A stretch of DNA of 64,000 bases from NCBI GenBank assembly GCA_960531495.1, contig CAUIJY010000068.1:310001-374000 (forward strand), written 5' to 3'. Each line of letters starts with the position of its first letter. Position 1 is the stretch's first letter. Both the position numbers and the translations under genes were made by a program. Below, one piece after another: positions 1-10,227 of the stretch. Under the pieces are notes generated by a model. That model was given only the letters and a program-made list of their open reading frames with translations, was not told the origin of the DNA and searched no databases. This stretch comes from Zeus faber (Eukaryota > Chordata > Actinopteri > Zeiformes > Zeidae).

Positions 1-208
1 CTCATTTGTAATGGGAAAGTACTGTTTGCAAAACAGTTTTTGGCACATCTAACAAGTTTTTCTGAAATTACAAGCATTTTCATAAAAACCTGCATGGATG
101 GCAAACAAGGCATTTTCAGGCAATTTAAAGACTGAAAGGATGTTTTGAGTAAAGGTTTCTGTCATAACTCTGTAGGAACTGCTCAGATAAAGTAAATACT
201 GTTATGAA
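1..208 (+). repeat. Reference satellite monomer (208 bp)
   Basis: This monomer serves as the numbering reference; its start is arbitrary. The consensus has about 74 G+C of 208 bases. Parts in order are a dyad at 21-37, a T-run at 37-41, the single CpG-or-derivative site at 71-72 (CA here), and a 9-bp direct repeat gcattttca at 74-82 and 110-118. Next come TTTAAA at 124-129 and the variable tail around 168-200 that carries most class-defining changes. This copy ends in the 'gataaagtaaat' tail variant. Because 208 is 3x69+1, the reading frame changes at every monomer, which argues against coding function. Confidence 0.95.
21..37. other. Short dyad symmetry in the monomer (representative)
   Basis: The 17 bases ACTGTTT-GCA-AAACAGT form a perfect inverted repeat with 7-bp arms and a 3-base loop. 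The 'gtaaaacag' class keeps both arms with loop GTA. The 'gcagaacag' class keeps 6-bp arms (ACTGTT/AACAGT). Three other classes break one pair: gcaaaagag, actttttgc and actctttgt. The dyad therefore recurs at about 208-bp spacing but is not strictly preserved. Dyad symmetries have been reported as enriched in some centromeric satellites that lack a CENP-B box. Any function here is inference. Confidence 0.7.
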
Positions 209-416
209 CTCATTTGTAATGGGAAAGTACTGTTTGCAGAACAGTTTTGGCACATCTAACAATTTTTTTCTGAAATTACGAGCATTTTCATAAAAAACTG
301 CATGGATGGCAAACAAGGCATTTTCAGGCAATTTAAAGACTGAAAGGATGTTTTGAGTAAAGGTTTCTGTCATGACTCTGTAGGACCTGCTCAGATAGTG
401 TAAATACTGTTATGAA
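209..416 (+). repeat. Monomer class 'T7' (representative)
   Basis: This class has cagttttggcac (one T fewer), aacaatttttttctg (seven T) and cataaaaaactgc, so its length stays near 208 bp. It is normally preceded by a monomer ending in gataaagtaaat. The pair recurs throughout the window, for example around 1245, 2910, 6240, 12490, 20600, 27060, 31430, 35800, 49760 and 63700. The linkage of the two features across the monomer border shows that segments longer than one monomer are the units of copying. A rare member with one extra A in the A-run occurs near 3831 and again near 13405. Confidence 0.85.
279..280. other. The only consensus CpG of the monomer (representative)
   Basis: This is the CG in attaCGagc, at monomer positions 71-72. 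Other monomers carry CA at the same place (for example 71-72) or TG (for example 5691-5692). These are the two expected products of deaminating a methylated CpG on one strand or the other. The consensus has 30 C and 44 G, so about 6 CpG would be expected against 1 seen. A second site at monomer positions 191-192 alternates between gatagTGtaaa and gatagCGtaaa. Confidence 0.75.
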
Positions 417-624
417 CTCATTTGTAATGGGAAAGTACTGTTTGCAGAACAGTTTTTGGCACATCTAACAAGTTTTTCTGAAATTACGAGCAGTTTCATA
501 AAAACCTGCATGGGTGGCAAACAAGGCATTTTCAGGCAATTTAAAGACTGAAAGGATGTTTTGAGTAAAGGTTTCTGTCATAACTCTGTAGGAACTGCTC
601 AGATAAAGTAAATACTGTTATGAA
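417..624 (+). repeat. Monomer class 'cagtttc / gggtgg' (representative)
   Basis: Two linked substitutions define it: gagcagtttcat instead of gagcattttcat, and gcatgggtggc instead of gcatggatggc. Some members also carry aacatggc in place of aacaaggc. The class occurs in all parts of the window and often lies directly before a 'gtcataactctg' tail. Confidence 0.8.
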
Positions 625-1457
625 CTCATTTGTAATGGGAAAGTACTGTTTGCAGAACAGTTTTTGGCACATCTTACACATTTTTGCTGAAATTACGAGC
701 ATTTTCATAAAAACCTGCATGGATGGCAAACAAGGCATTTTCAGGCAATTTAAAGACTGAAAGGATGTTTTGAGTAAAGGTTTCTGTCATAACTCTGTAG
801 GAACTGCTCAGATAGTGTTAATACTGTTATGAACTCATTTGTAATGGGAAAGTACTGTTTGCAGAACAGTTTTTGGCACATCTAACAAGTTTTTCTGAAA
901 TTACAAGCACTTTCATAAAAACCTGCATGGATGGCAAACAAGGCATTTTCAGGCAATTTAAAGACTGAAAGGATGTTTTGAGTAAAGGTTTCTGTCATGA
1001 CTCTGTAGGACCTGCTCAGATAGTGTAAATACTGTTATGAACTCATTTGTAATGGGAAAGTACTGTTTGCAGAACAGTTTTTGGCACATCTAACAAGTTT
1101 TTCTGAAATTACGAGCAGTTTCATAAAAACCTGCATGGGTGGCAAACAAGGCATTTTCAGGCAATTTAAAGACTGAAAGGATGTTTTGAGTAAAGGTTTC
1201 TGTCATAACTCTGTAGGAACTGCTCAGATAAAGTAAATACTGTTATGAACTCATTTGTAATGGGAAAGTACTGTTTGCAGAACAGTTTTGGCACATCTAA
1301 CAATTTTTTTCTGAAATTACGAGCATTTTCATAAAAAACTGCATGGATGGCAAACAAGGCATTTTCAGGCAATTTAAAGACTGAAAGGATGTTTTGAGTA
1401 AAGGTTTCTGGCATGACTCTGTAGAACCTGCTCAGATAGTGTAAATACTGTTATGAA

Positions 1458-1666
1458 CTCATTTGTAATGGGAAAGTACTGTTTGCAGAACAGTTTTTGG
1501 CACATCTAACACATTTTTTCTGAAATTACGAGCATTTTCATAAATACCTGCATGGATGGCAAACAATGCATTTTCAGGCAATTTAAAGACTGAAAGGATG
1601 TTTTGAGTAAAGCTTTCTGTCATGACTCTGTAGGAACTGCTCAGATAGTGTAAATACTGTTATGAA
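1458..1666 (+). repeat. 209-bp monomer class 'acacatttttt' (representative)
   Basis: This class reads aacacattttttctg where the reference reads aacaagtttttctg, which adds one base and makes a 209-bp monomer. It is the main reason why multi-monomer periods exceed exact multiples of 208 (1,042 = 5x208+2; 1,249 = 6x208+1). This example also has cataaatacctgc and aacaatgcatt, a sub-class that recurs near 6530, 11100, 19220, 21930, 30050, 34420, 38800, 40250 and 57545. Confidence 0.8.
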
Positions 1667-1874
1667 CTCATTTGTAATGGGAAAGTACTGTTTGCAAAAG
1701 AGTTTTTGGCACATCTAACAAGTTTTTCTGAAATTACAAGCACTTTCATAAAAACCTGCATGGATGGCAAACAAGGCATTTTCAGGCAATTTAAAGACTG
1801 AAAGGATGTTTTGAGTAAAGGTTTCTGTCATGACTGTGTAGGAACTGCTCAGATAGTGTGAATACTGTTTTGAA

Positions 1875-2082
1875 CTCATTTGTAATTGGGAATGTACTGT
1901 TTGTAAAACAGTTTTTGGCACATCTAACAAGTATTTCTGAAATAATAAGCATTTTCATGAAACCTGCATGGATGGCAAACAAGGCATTTTCAGGCAATTT
2001 AAAGACTGAAAGGATGTTTTGAGTAAAGATTTCTGTCATGACTCTCTAGGACCTGCTCAGATAGTGTAAATACTGTTATGAA
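1875..2082 (+). repeat. Divergent monomer class 'taattggg / catgaaacc' (representative)
   Basis: This is the most distinct class. It has linked changes: taattgggaatg (+1 base), gtaaaacag, aagtatttctgaaataataagc and catgaaacctgc (-1 base), so the length is again 208. The preceding monomer almost always ends gatagtgtgaatactgttttgaa. The linked block therefore crosses the arbitrary monomer border and covers about 150-170 bp. Subtypes have gtttgtaaaac or ctttgtaaaac, and gcaattta or gccattta. A related subtype with catttctaattggg is first seen near 18110 and lacks the aataataagc half. Confidence 0.85.
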
Positions 2083-5000
2083 CTGATTTGTAATGGGAAA
2101 GTACTGTTTGCAAAAGAGTTTTTGGCACATCTAACAGGTTTTTCTGAAATTACGAGCAGTTTCATAAAAACCTGCATGGGTGGCAAACATGGCATTTTCA
2201 GGCAATTTAAAGACTGAAAGGATGTTTTGAGTAAAGGTTTCTGCCATAACTCTGTAGGAACTGCTCAGATAGTGTAAATACTGTTATGAACTCATTTGTA
2301 ATGGGAAAGTACTTTTTGCAGAACAGTTTTTGGCACATCTAACACATTTTTTCTGAAATTACGAGCATTTTCATAAAAACCTGCATGGATGGCAAACAAG
2401 GCATTTTCAGGCAATTTTAAGACTGAAAGGATGTTTTGAGTAAAGGTTTCTGTCATGAATGTGTAGGAACTGCTCAGATAGTGTGAATACTGTTTTGAAC
2501 TCATTTGTAATTGGGAATGTACTGTTTGTAAAACAGTTTTTGGCACATCTAACAAGTATTTCTGAAATAATAAGCATTTTCATGAAACCTGCATGGATGG
2601 CAAACAAGGCATTTTCAGGCCATTTAAAGACTGAAAGGATGTTTTGAGTAAAGGTTTCTGTCATGACTCTCTAGGACCTGCTCAGATAGTGTAAATACTG
2701 TTATGAACTGATTTGTAATGGGAAAGTACTGTTTGCAAAACAGTTTTTGGCACATCTAACAAGTTTTTCTGAAATTACAAGCATTTTCATAAAAACCTGC
2801 ATGGATGGCAAACAAGGCATTTTCAGGCAATTTAAAGACTGAAAGGATGTTTTGAGTAAAGGTTTCTGTCATAACTCTGTAGGAACTGCTCAGATAAAGT
2901 AAATACTGTTATGAACTCATTTGTAATGGGAAAGTACTGTTTGCAGAACAGTTTTGGCACATCTAACAATTTTTTTCTGAAATTACGAGCATTTTCATAA
3001 AAAACTGCATGGATGGCAAACAAGGCATTTTCAGGCAATTTAAAGACTGAAAGGATGTTTTGAGTAAAGATTTCTGTCATGACTCTGTAGGAACTGCTCA
3101 GATAGTGTAAATACTGTTATGAACTCATTTGTAATGGGAAAGTACTGTTTGCAAAACAGTTTTTGGCACATCTAACAAGTTTTTCTGAAATTACAAGCAT
3201 TTTCATAAAAACCTGCATGGATGGCAAACAAGGCATTTTCAGGCAATTTAAAGACTGAAAGGATGTTTTGAGTAAAGGTTTCTGTCATAACTCTGTAGGA
3301 ACTGCTCAGATAAAGTAAATACTGTTATGAACTCATTTGTAATGGGAAAGTACTGTTTGCAGAACAGTTTTGGCACATCTAACAATTTTTTTCTGAAATT
3401 ACGAGCAGTTTCATAAAAACCTGCATGGGTGGCAAACAAGGCATTTTCAGGCAATTTAAAGACTGAAAGGATGTTTTGAGTAAAGGTTTCTGTCATAACT
3501 CTGTAGGAACTGCTCAGATAGTGTTAATACTGTTATGAACTCATTTGTAATGGGAAAGTACTGTTTGCAGAACAGTTTTTGGCACATCTAACAAGTTTTT
3601 CTGAAATTACAAGCACTTTCATAAAAACCTGCATGGATGGCAAACAAGGCATTTTCAGGCAATTTAAAGACTGAAAGGATGTTTTGAGTAAAGGTTTCTG
3701 TCATAACTCTGTAGGAACTGCTCAGATAAAGTAAATACTGTTATGAACTCATTTGTAATGGGAAAGTACTGTTTGCAGAACAGTTTTGGCACATCTAACA
3801 ATTTTTTTCTGAAATTACGAGCATTTTCATAAAAAAACTGCATGGATGGCAAACAAGGCATTTTCAGGCAATTTAAAGACTGAAAGGATGTTTTGAGTAA
3901 AGGTTTCTGTCATGACTCTGTAGGACCTGCTCAGATAGTGTAAATACTGTTATGAACTCATTTGTAATGGGAAAGTACTGTTTGCAGAACAGTTTTTGGC
4001 ACATCTAACAAGTTTTTCTGAAATTACGAGCAGTTTCATAAAAACCTGCATGGGTGGCAAACAAGGCATTTTCAGGCAATTTAAAGACTGAAAGGATGTT
4101 TTGAGTAAAGGTTTCTGTCATAACTCTGTAGGAACTGCTCAGATAGTGTTAATACTGTTATGAACTCATTTGTAATGGGAAAGTACTGTTTGCAGAACAG
4201 TTTTTGGCACATCTAACAAGTTTTTCTGAAATTACAAGCACTTTCATAAAAACCTGCATGGATGGCAAACAAGGCATTTTCAGGCAATTTAAAGACTGAA
4301 AGGATGTTTTGAGTAAAGTTTTCTGTCATGACTGTGTAGGAACTGCTCAGATAGTGTGAATACTGTTTTGAACTCATTTGTAATTGGGAATGTACTCTTT
4401 GTAAAACAGTTTTTGGAACATCTAACAAGTATTTCTGAAATAATAAGCATTTTCATGAAACCTGCATGGATGGCAAACAAGGCATTTTCAGGCCATTTAA
4501 AGACTGAAAGGATGTTTGAGTAAAGATTTCTGTCATGACTCTGTAGGAACTGCTCAGATAGTGTAAATACTGTTATGAACTCATTTGTAATGGGAAAGTA
4601 CTGTTTGCAAAACAGTTTTTGGCACATCTAACAAGTTTTTCTGAAATTACAAGCATTTTCATAAAAACCTGCATGGATGGCAAACAAGGCATTTTCAGGC
4701 AATTTAAAGACTGAAAGGATGTTTTGAGTAAAGTTTTCTGTCATGACTCTCTAGGACCTGCTCAGATAGTGTAAATACTGTTATGAACTGATTTTTAATG
4801 GGAAAGTACTGTTTGCAAAAGAGTTTTTGGCACATCTAACAAGTTTTTCTGAAATTACGAGCAGTTTCATAAAAACCTGCATGGGTGGCAAACATGGCAT
4901 TTTCAGGCAATTTAAAGACTGAAAGGATGTTTTGAGTAAAGGTTTCTGTCATAACTCTGTAGGAACTGCTCAGATAGTGTAAATACTGTTATGAACTCAT

Positions 5001-6108
5001 TTGTAATGGGAAAGTACTTTTTGCAGAACAGTTTTTGGCACATCTAACACATTTTTCCTGAAATTACGAGCATTTTCATAAAAACCTGCATGGATGGCAA
5101 ACAAGGCATTTTCAGGCAATTTTAAGACTGAAAGGATGTTTTGAGTAAAGGTTTCTGTCATGACTGTGTAGGAACTGCTCAGATAGTGTGAATACTGTTT
5201 TGAACTCATTTGTAATTGGGAATGTACTGTTTGTAAAACAGTTTTTGGCACATCTAACAAGTATTTCTGAAATAATAAGCATTTTCATGAAACCTGCATG
5301 GATGGCAAACAAGGCATTTTCAGGCCATTTAAAGACTGAAAGGATGTTTTGAGTAAAGCTTTCTGTCATGACTCTGTAGGAACTGCTCATATAGTGTGAA
5401 TACTGTTTTGAACTCATTTGTAATTGGGAATGTACTCTTTGTAAAACAGTTTTTGGCACATCTAACAAGTATTTCTGAAATAATAAGCATTTTCATGAAA
5501 CCTGCATGGATGGCAAACAAGGCATTTTCAGGCCATTTAAAGACTGAAAGGATGTTTTGAGTAAAGATTTCTGTCATGACTCTCTAGGACCTGCTCAGAT
5601 AGTGTAAATACTGTTATGAACTGATTTGTAATGGGAAAGTACTGTTTGCAAAAGAGTTTTTGGCACATCTAACAAGTTTTTCTGAAATTATGAGCATTTT
5701 CATAAAAACCTGCATGGATGGCAAACAAGGCATTTTCAGGCAATTTAAAGACTGAAAGGATGTTTTGAGTAAAGGTTTCTGTCATGACTGTGTAGGAACT
5801 GCTCAGATAGTGTGAATACTGTTTTGAACTCATTTGTAATTGGGAATGTACTCTTTGTAAAACAGTTTTTGGAACATCTAACAAGTATTTCTGAAATAAT
5901 AAGCATTTTCATGAAACCTGCATGGATGGCAAACAAGGCATTTTCAGGCCATTTAAAGACTGAAAGGATGTTTGAGTAAAGATTTCTGTCATGACTCTGT
6001 AGGAACTGCTCAGATAGTGTAAATACTGTTATGAACTCATTTGTAATGGGAAAGTACTGTTTGCAAAACAGTTTTTGGCACATCTAACAAGTTTTTCTGA
6101 AATTACAA

Positions 6109-9100
6109 CCATTTTCATAAAATCCTGCATGGATGGCAAACAAGGCATTTTCAGGCAATTTAAAGACTGAAAGGATGTTTTGAGTAAAGGTTTCTGTCAT
6201 AACTCTGTAGGAACTGCTCAGATAAAGTAAATACTGTTATGAACTCATTTGTAATGGGAAAGTACTGTTTGCAGAACAGTTTTGGCACATCTAACAATTT
6301 TTTTCTGAAATTACGAGCATTTTCATAAAAAACTGCATGGATGGCAAACAAGGCATTTTCAGGCAATTTAAAGACTGAAAGGATGTTTTGAGTAAAGGTT
6401 TCTGGCATGACTCTGTAGAACCTGCTCAGATAGTGTAAATACTGTTATGAACTCATTTGTAATGGGAAAGTACTGTTTGCAGAACAGTTTTTGGCACATC
6501 TAACACATTTTTTCTGAAATTACGAGCATTTTCATAAATACCTGCATGGATGGCAAACAATGCATTTTCAGGCAATTTAAAGACTGAAAGGATGTTTTGA
6601 GTAAAGCTTTCTGTCATGACTCTGTAGGAACTGCTCAGATAGTGTAAATACTGTTATGAACTCATTTGTAATGGGAAAGTACTGTTTGCAAAAGAGTTTT
6701 TGGCACATCTAACAAGTTTTTCTGAAATTACAAGCACTTTCATAAAAACCTGCATGGATGGCAAACAAGGCATTTTCAGGCAATTTAAAGACTGAAAGGA
6801 TGTTTTGAGTAAAGGTTTCTGTCATGACTGTGTAGGAACTGCTCAGATAGTGTGAATACTGTTTTGAACTCATTTGTAATTGGGAATGTACTGTTTGTAA
6901 AACAGTTTTTGGCACATCTAACAAGTATTTCTGAAATAATAAGCATTTTCATGAAACCTGCATGGATGGCAAACAAGGCATTTTCAGGCAATTTAAAGAC
7001 TGAAAGGATGTTTTGAGTAAAGATTTCTGTCATGACTCTCTAGGACCTGCTCAGATAGTGTAAATACTGTTATGAACTGATTTGTAATGGGAAAGTACTG
7101 TTTGCAAAAGAGTTTTTGGCACATCTAACAGGTTTTTCTGAAATTACGAGCAGTTTCATAAAAACCTGCATGGGTGGCAAACATGGCATTTTCAGGCAAT
7201 TTAAAGACTGAAAGGATGTTTTGAGTAAAGGTTTCTGCCATAACTCTGTAGGAACTGCTCAGATAGTGTAAATACTGTTATGAACTCATTTGTAATGGGA
7301 ATGTACTTTTTGCAGAACAGTTTTTGGCACATCTAACACATTTTTTCTGAAATTACGAGCATTTTCATAAAAACCTGCATGGATGGCAAACAAGGCATTT
7401 TCAGGCAATTTTAAGACTGAAAGGATGTTTTGAGTAAAGGTTTCTGTCATGAATGTGTAGGAACTGCTCAGATAGTGTGAATACTGTTTTGAACTCATTT
7501 GTAATTGGGAATGTACTGTTTGTAAAACAGTTTTTGGCACATCTAACAAGTATTTCTGAAATAATAAGCATTTTCATGAAACCTGCATGGATGGCAAACA
7601 AGGCATTTTCAGGCCATTTAAAGACTGAAAGGATGTTTTGAGTAAAGGTTTCTGTCATGACTCTCTAGGACCTGCTCAGATAGTGTAAATACTGTTATGA
7701 ACTGATTTGTAATGGGAAAGTACTGTTTGCAAAACAGTTTTTGGCACATCTAACAAGTTTTTCTGAAATTACAAGCATTTTCATAAAAACCTGCATGGAT
7801 GGCAAACAAGGCATTTTCAGGCAATTTAAAGACTGAAAGGATGTTTTGAGTAAAGGTTTCTGTCATGACTCTCTAGGACCTGCTCAGATAGTGTAAATAC
7901 TGTTATGAACTGATTTGTAATGGGAAAGTACTGTTTGCAAAAGAGTTTTTGGCACATCTAACAAGTTTTTCTGAAATTACGAGCATTTTCATAAAAACCT
8001 GCATGGATGGCAAACAAGGCATTTTCAGGCAATTTAAAGACTGAAAGGATGTTTTGAGTAAAGGTTTCTGTCATAACTCTGTAGGAACTGCTCAGATAAA
8101 GTAAATACTGTTATGAACTCATTTGTAATGGGAAAGTACTGTTTGCAGAACAGTTTTGGCACATCTAACAATTTTTTTCTGAAATTACGAGCATTTTCAT
8201 AAAAAACTGCATGGATGGCAAACAAGGCATTTTCAGGCAATTTAAAGACTGAAAGGATGTTTTGAGTAAAGGTTTCTGTCATGACTCTGTAGGACCTGCT
8301 CAGATAGTGTAAATACTGTTATGAACTCATTTGTAATGGGAAAGTACTGTTTGCAGAACAGTTTTTGGCACATCTAACAAGTTTTTCTGAAATTACGAGC
8401 AGTTTCATAAAAACCTGCATGGGTGGCAAACAAGGCATTTTCAGGCAATTTAAAGACTGAAAGGATGTTTTGAGTAAAGGTTTCTGTCATAACTCTGTAG
8501 GAACTGCTCAGATAGTGTAAATACTGTTATGAACTCATTTGTAATGGGAAAGTACTTTTTGCAGAACAGTTTTTGGCACATCTAACACATTTTTTCTGAA
8601 ATTACGAGCATTTTCATAAAAACCTGCATGGATGGCAAACAAGGCATTTTCAGGCAATTTTAAGACTGAAAGGATGTTTTGAGTAAAGGTTTCTGTCATG
8701 AATGTGTAGGAACTGCTCAGATAGTGTGAATACTGTTTTGAACTCATTTGTAATTGGGAATGTACTGTTTGTAAAACAGTTTTTGGCACATCTAACAAGT
8801 ATTTCTGAAATAATAAGCATTTTCATGAAACCTGCATGGATGGCAAACAAGGCATTTTCAGGCCATTTAAAGACTGAAAGGATGTTTTGAGTAAAGGTTT
8901 CTGTCATGACTCTCTAGGACCTGCTCAGATAGTGTAAATACTGTTATGAACTCATTTGTAATGGGAAAGTACTGTTTGCAAAACAGTTTTTGGCACATCT
9001 AACAAGTTTTTCTGAAATTACAACCATTTTCATAAAATCCTGCATGGATGGCAAACAAGGCATTTTCAGGCAATTTAAAGACTGAAAGGATGTTTTGAGT

Positions 9101-9574
9101 AAAGGTTTCTGTCATAACTCTGTAGGAACTGCTCAGATAAAGTAAATACTGTTATGAACTCATTTGTAATGGGAAAGTACTGTTTGCAGAACAGTTTTGG
9201 CACATCTAACAATTTTTTTCTGAAATTACGAGCATTTTCATAAAAAACTGCATGGATGGCAAACAAGGCATTTTCAGGCAATTTAAAGACTGAAAGGATG
9301 TTTTGAGTAAAGGTTTCTGTCATGACTCTGTAGGACCTGCTCAGATAGTGTAAATACTGTTATGAACTCATTTGTAATGGGAAAGTACTGTTTGCAGAAC
9401 AGTTTTTGGCACATCTAACAAGTTTTTCTGAAATTACGAGCAGTTTCATAAAAACCTGCATGGGTGGCAAACAAGGCATTTTCAGGCAATTTAAAGACTG
9501 AAAGGATGTTTTGAGTAAAGGTTTCTGTCATAACTCTGTAGGAACTGCTCAGATAAAGTAAATACTGTTATGAA
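6109..9574 (+). repeat. Reshuffled satellite region between the two block A copies
   Basis: Everything here is satellite, pieced from block A-type monomers. About 6139-7864 matches 1145-2870 at an offset of 4,994 bp, with one difference seen (gggaatgtac near 7300). About 7190-7702 recurs at about 8440-8950 (offset 1,249 bp, 6 monomers). From 8936 a 624-bp trimer begins that continues into block A copy 2. No other sequence is present. Confidence 0.75.
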
Positions 9575-10227
9575 CTCATTTGTAATGGGAAAGTACTGTT
9601 TGCAAAACAGTTTTTGGCACATCTAACAAGTTTTTCTGAAATTACAACCATTTTCATAAAATCCTGCATGGATGGCAAACAAGGCATTTTCAGGCAATTT
9701 AAAGACTGAAAGGATGTTTTGAGTAAAGGTTTCTGTCATAACTCTGTAGGAACTGCTCAGATAAAGTAAATACTGTTATGAACTCATTTGTAATGGGAAA
9801 GTACTGTTTGCAGAACAGTTTTGGCACATCTAACAATTTTTTTCTGAAATTACGAGCATTTTCATAAAAAACTGCATGGATGGCAAACAAGGCATTTTCA
9901 GGCAATTTAAAGACTGAAAGGATGTTTTGAGTAAAGGTTTCTGTCATGACTCTGTAGGACCTGCTCAGATAGTGTAAATACTGTTATGAACTCATTTGTA
10001 ATGGGAAAGTACTGTTTGCAGAACAGTTTTTGGCACATCTAACAAGTTTTTCTGAAATTACGAGCAGTTTCATAAAAACCTGCATGGGTGGCAAACAAGG
10101 CATTTTCAGGCAATTTAAAGACTGAAAGGATGTTTTGAGTAAAGGTTTCTGTCATAACTCTGTAGGAACTGCTCAGATAAAGTAAATACTGTTATGAACT
10201 CATTTGTAATGGGAAAGTACTGTTTGC
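8936..10227 (+). repeat. 624-bp trimer, about two tandem copies
   Basis: Positions 8936-9603 match 9560-10227 at an offset of exactly 624 bp (3x208). Each unit holds an 'acaaccatt/aaaatcc' monomer, a T7 monomer and a 'cagtttc/gggtgg' monomer. It spans the left edge of block A copy 2 and explains why that copy's first monomer differs from position 1. Confidence 0.75.

Larger units (their letters stand above)
1..6108 (+). repeat. Block A, copy 1 of a 46-monomer (9,574-bp) duplication
   Basis: Its sequence recurs at +9,574 bp (9575-15682). In the first monomer the copies differ at 74 and 88. They then agree at every landmark I checked up to 6108, where copy 1 reads acaacc and copy 2 acaagc. Shared rare events include atcttacacatttttgctg (about 671), the A7 run (about 3831) and the one-T deletion in gatgtttgag (about 4512). 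The left end is cut by the window. Its last part (about 4260-6108) holds about 1.3 copies of a 1,456-bp 7-mer. Confidence 0.85.

Noticed and set aside
74..118. gcattttca direct repeat (74-82 and 110-118) as evidence that the monomer arose from a shorter unit
   Set aside because: Only nine bases match and the rest of the two halves show no alignment by eye; this could be chance in AT-rich DNA.
124..129. TTTAAA and nearby AT-rich words as a TATA-like promoter
   Set aside because: It occurs in most monomers, is lost in the aattttaag and aatttgaag classes, and has no linked promoter elements. Transcription of the satellite is possible but not supported by sequence.
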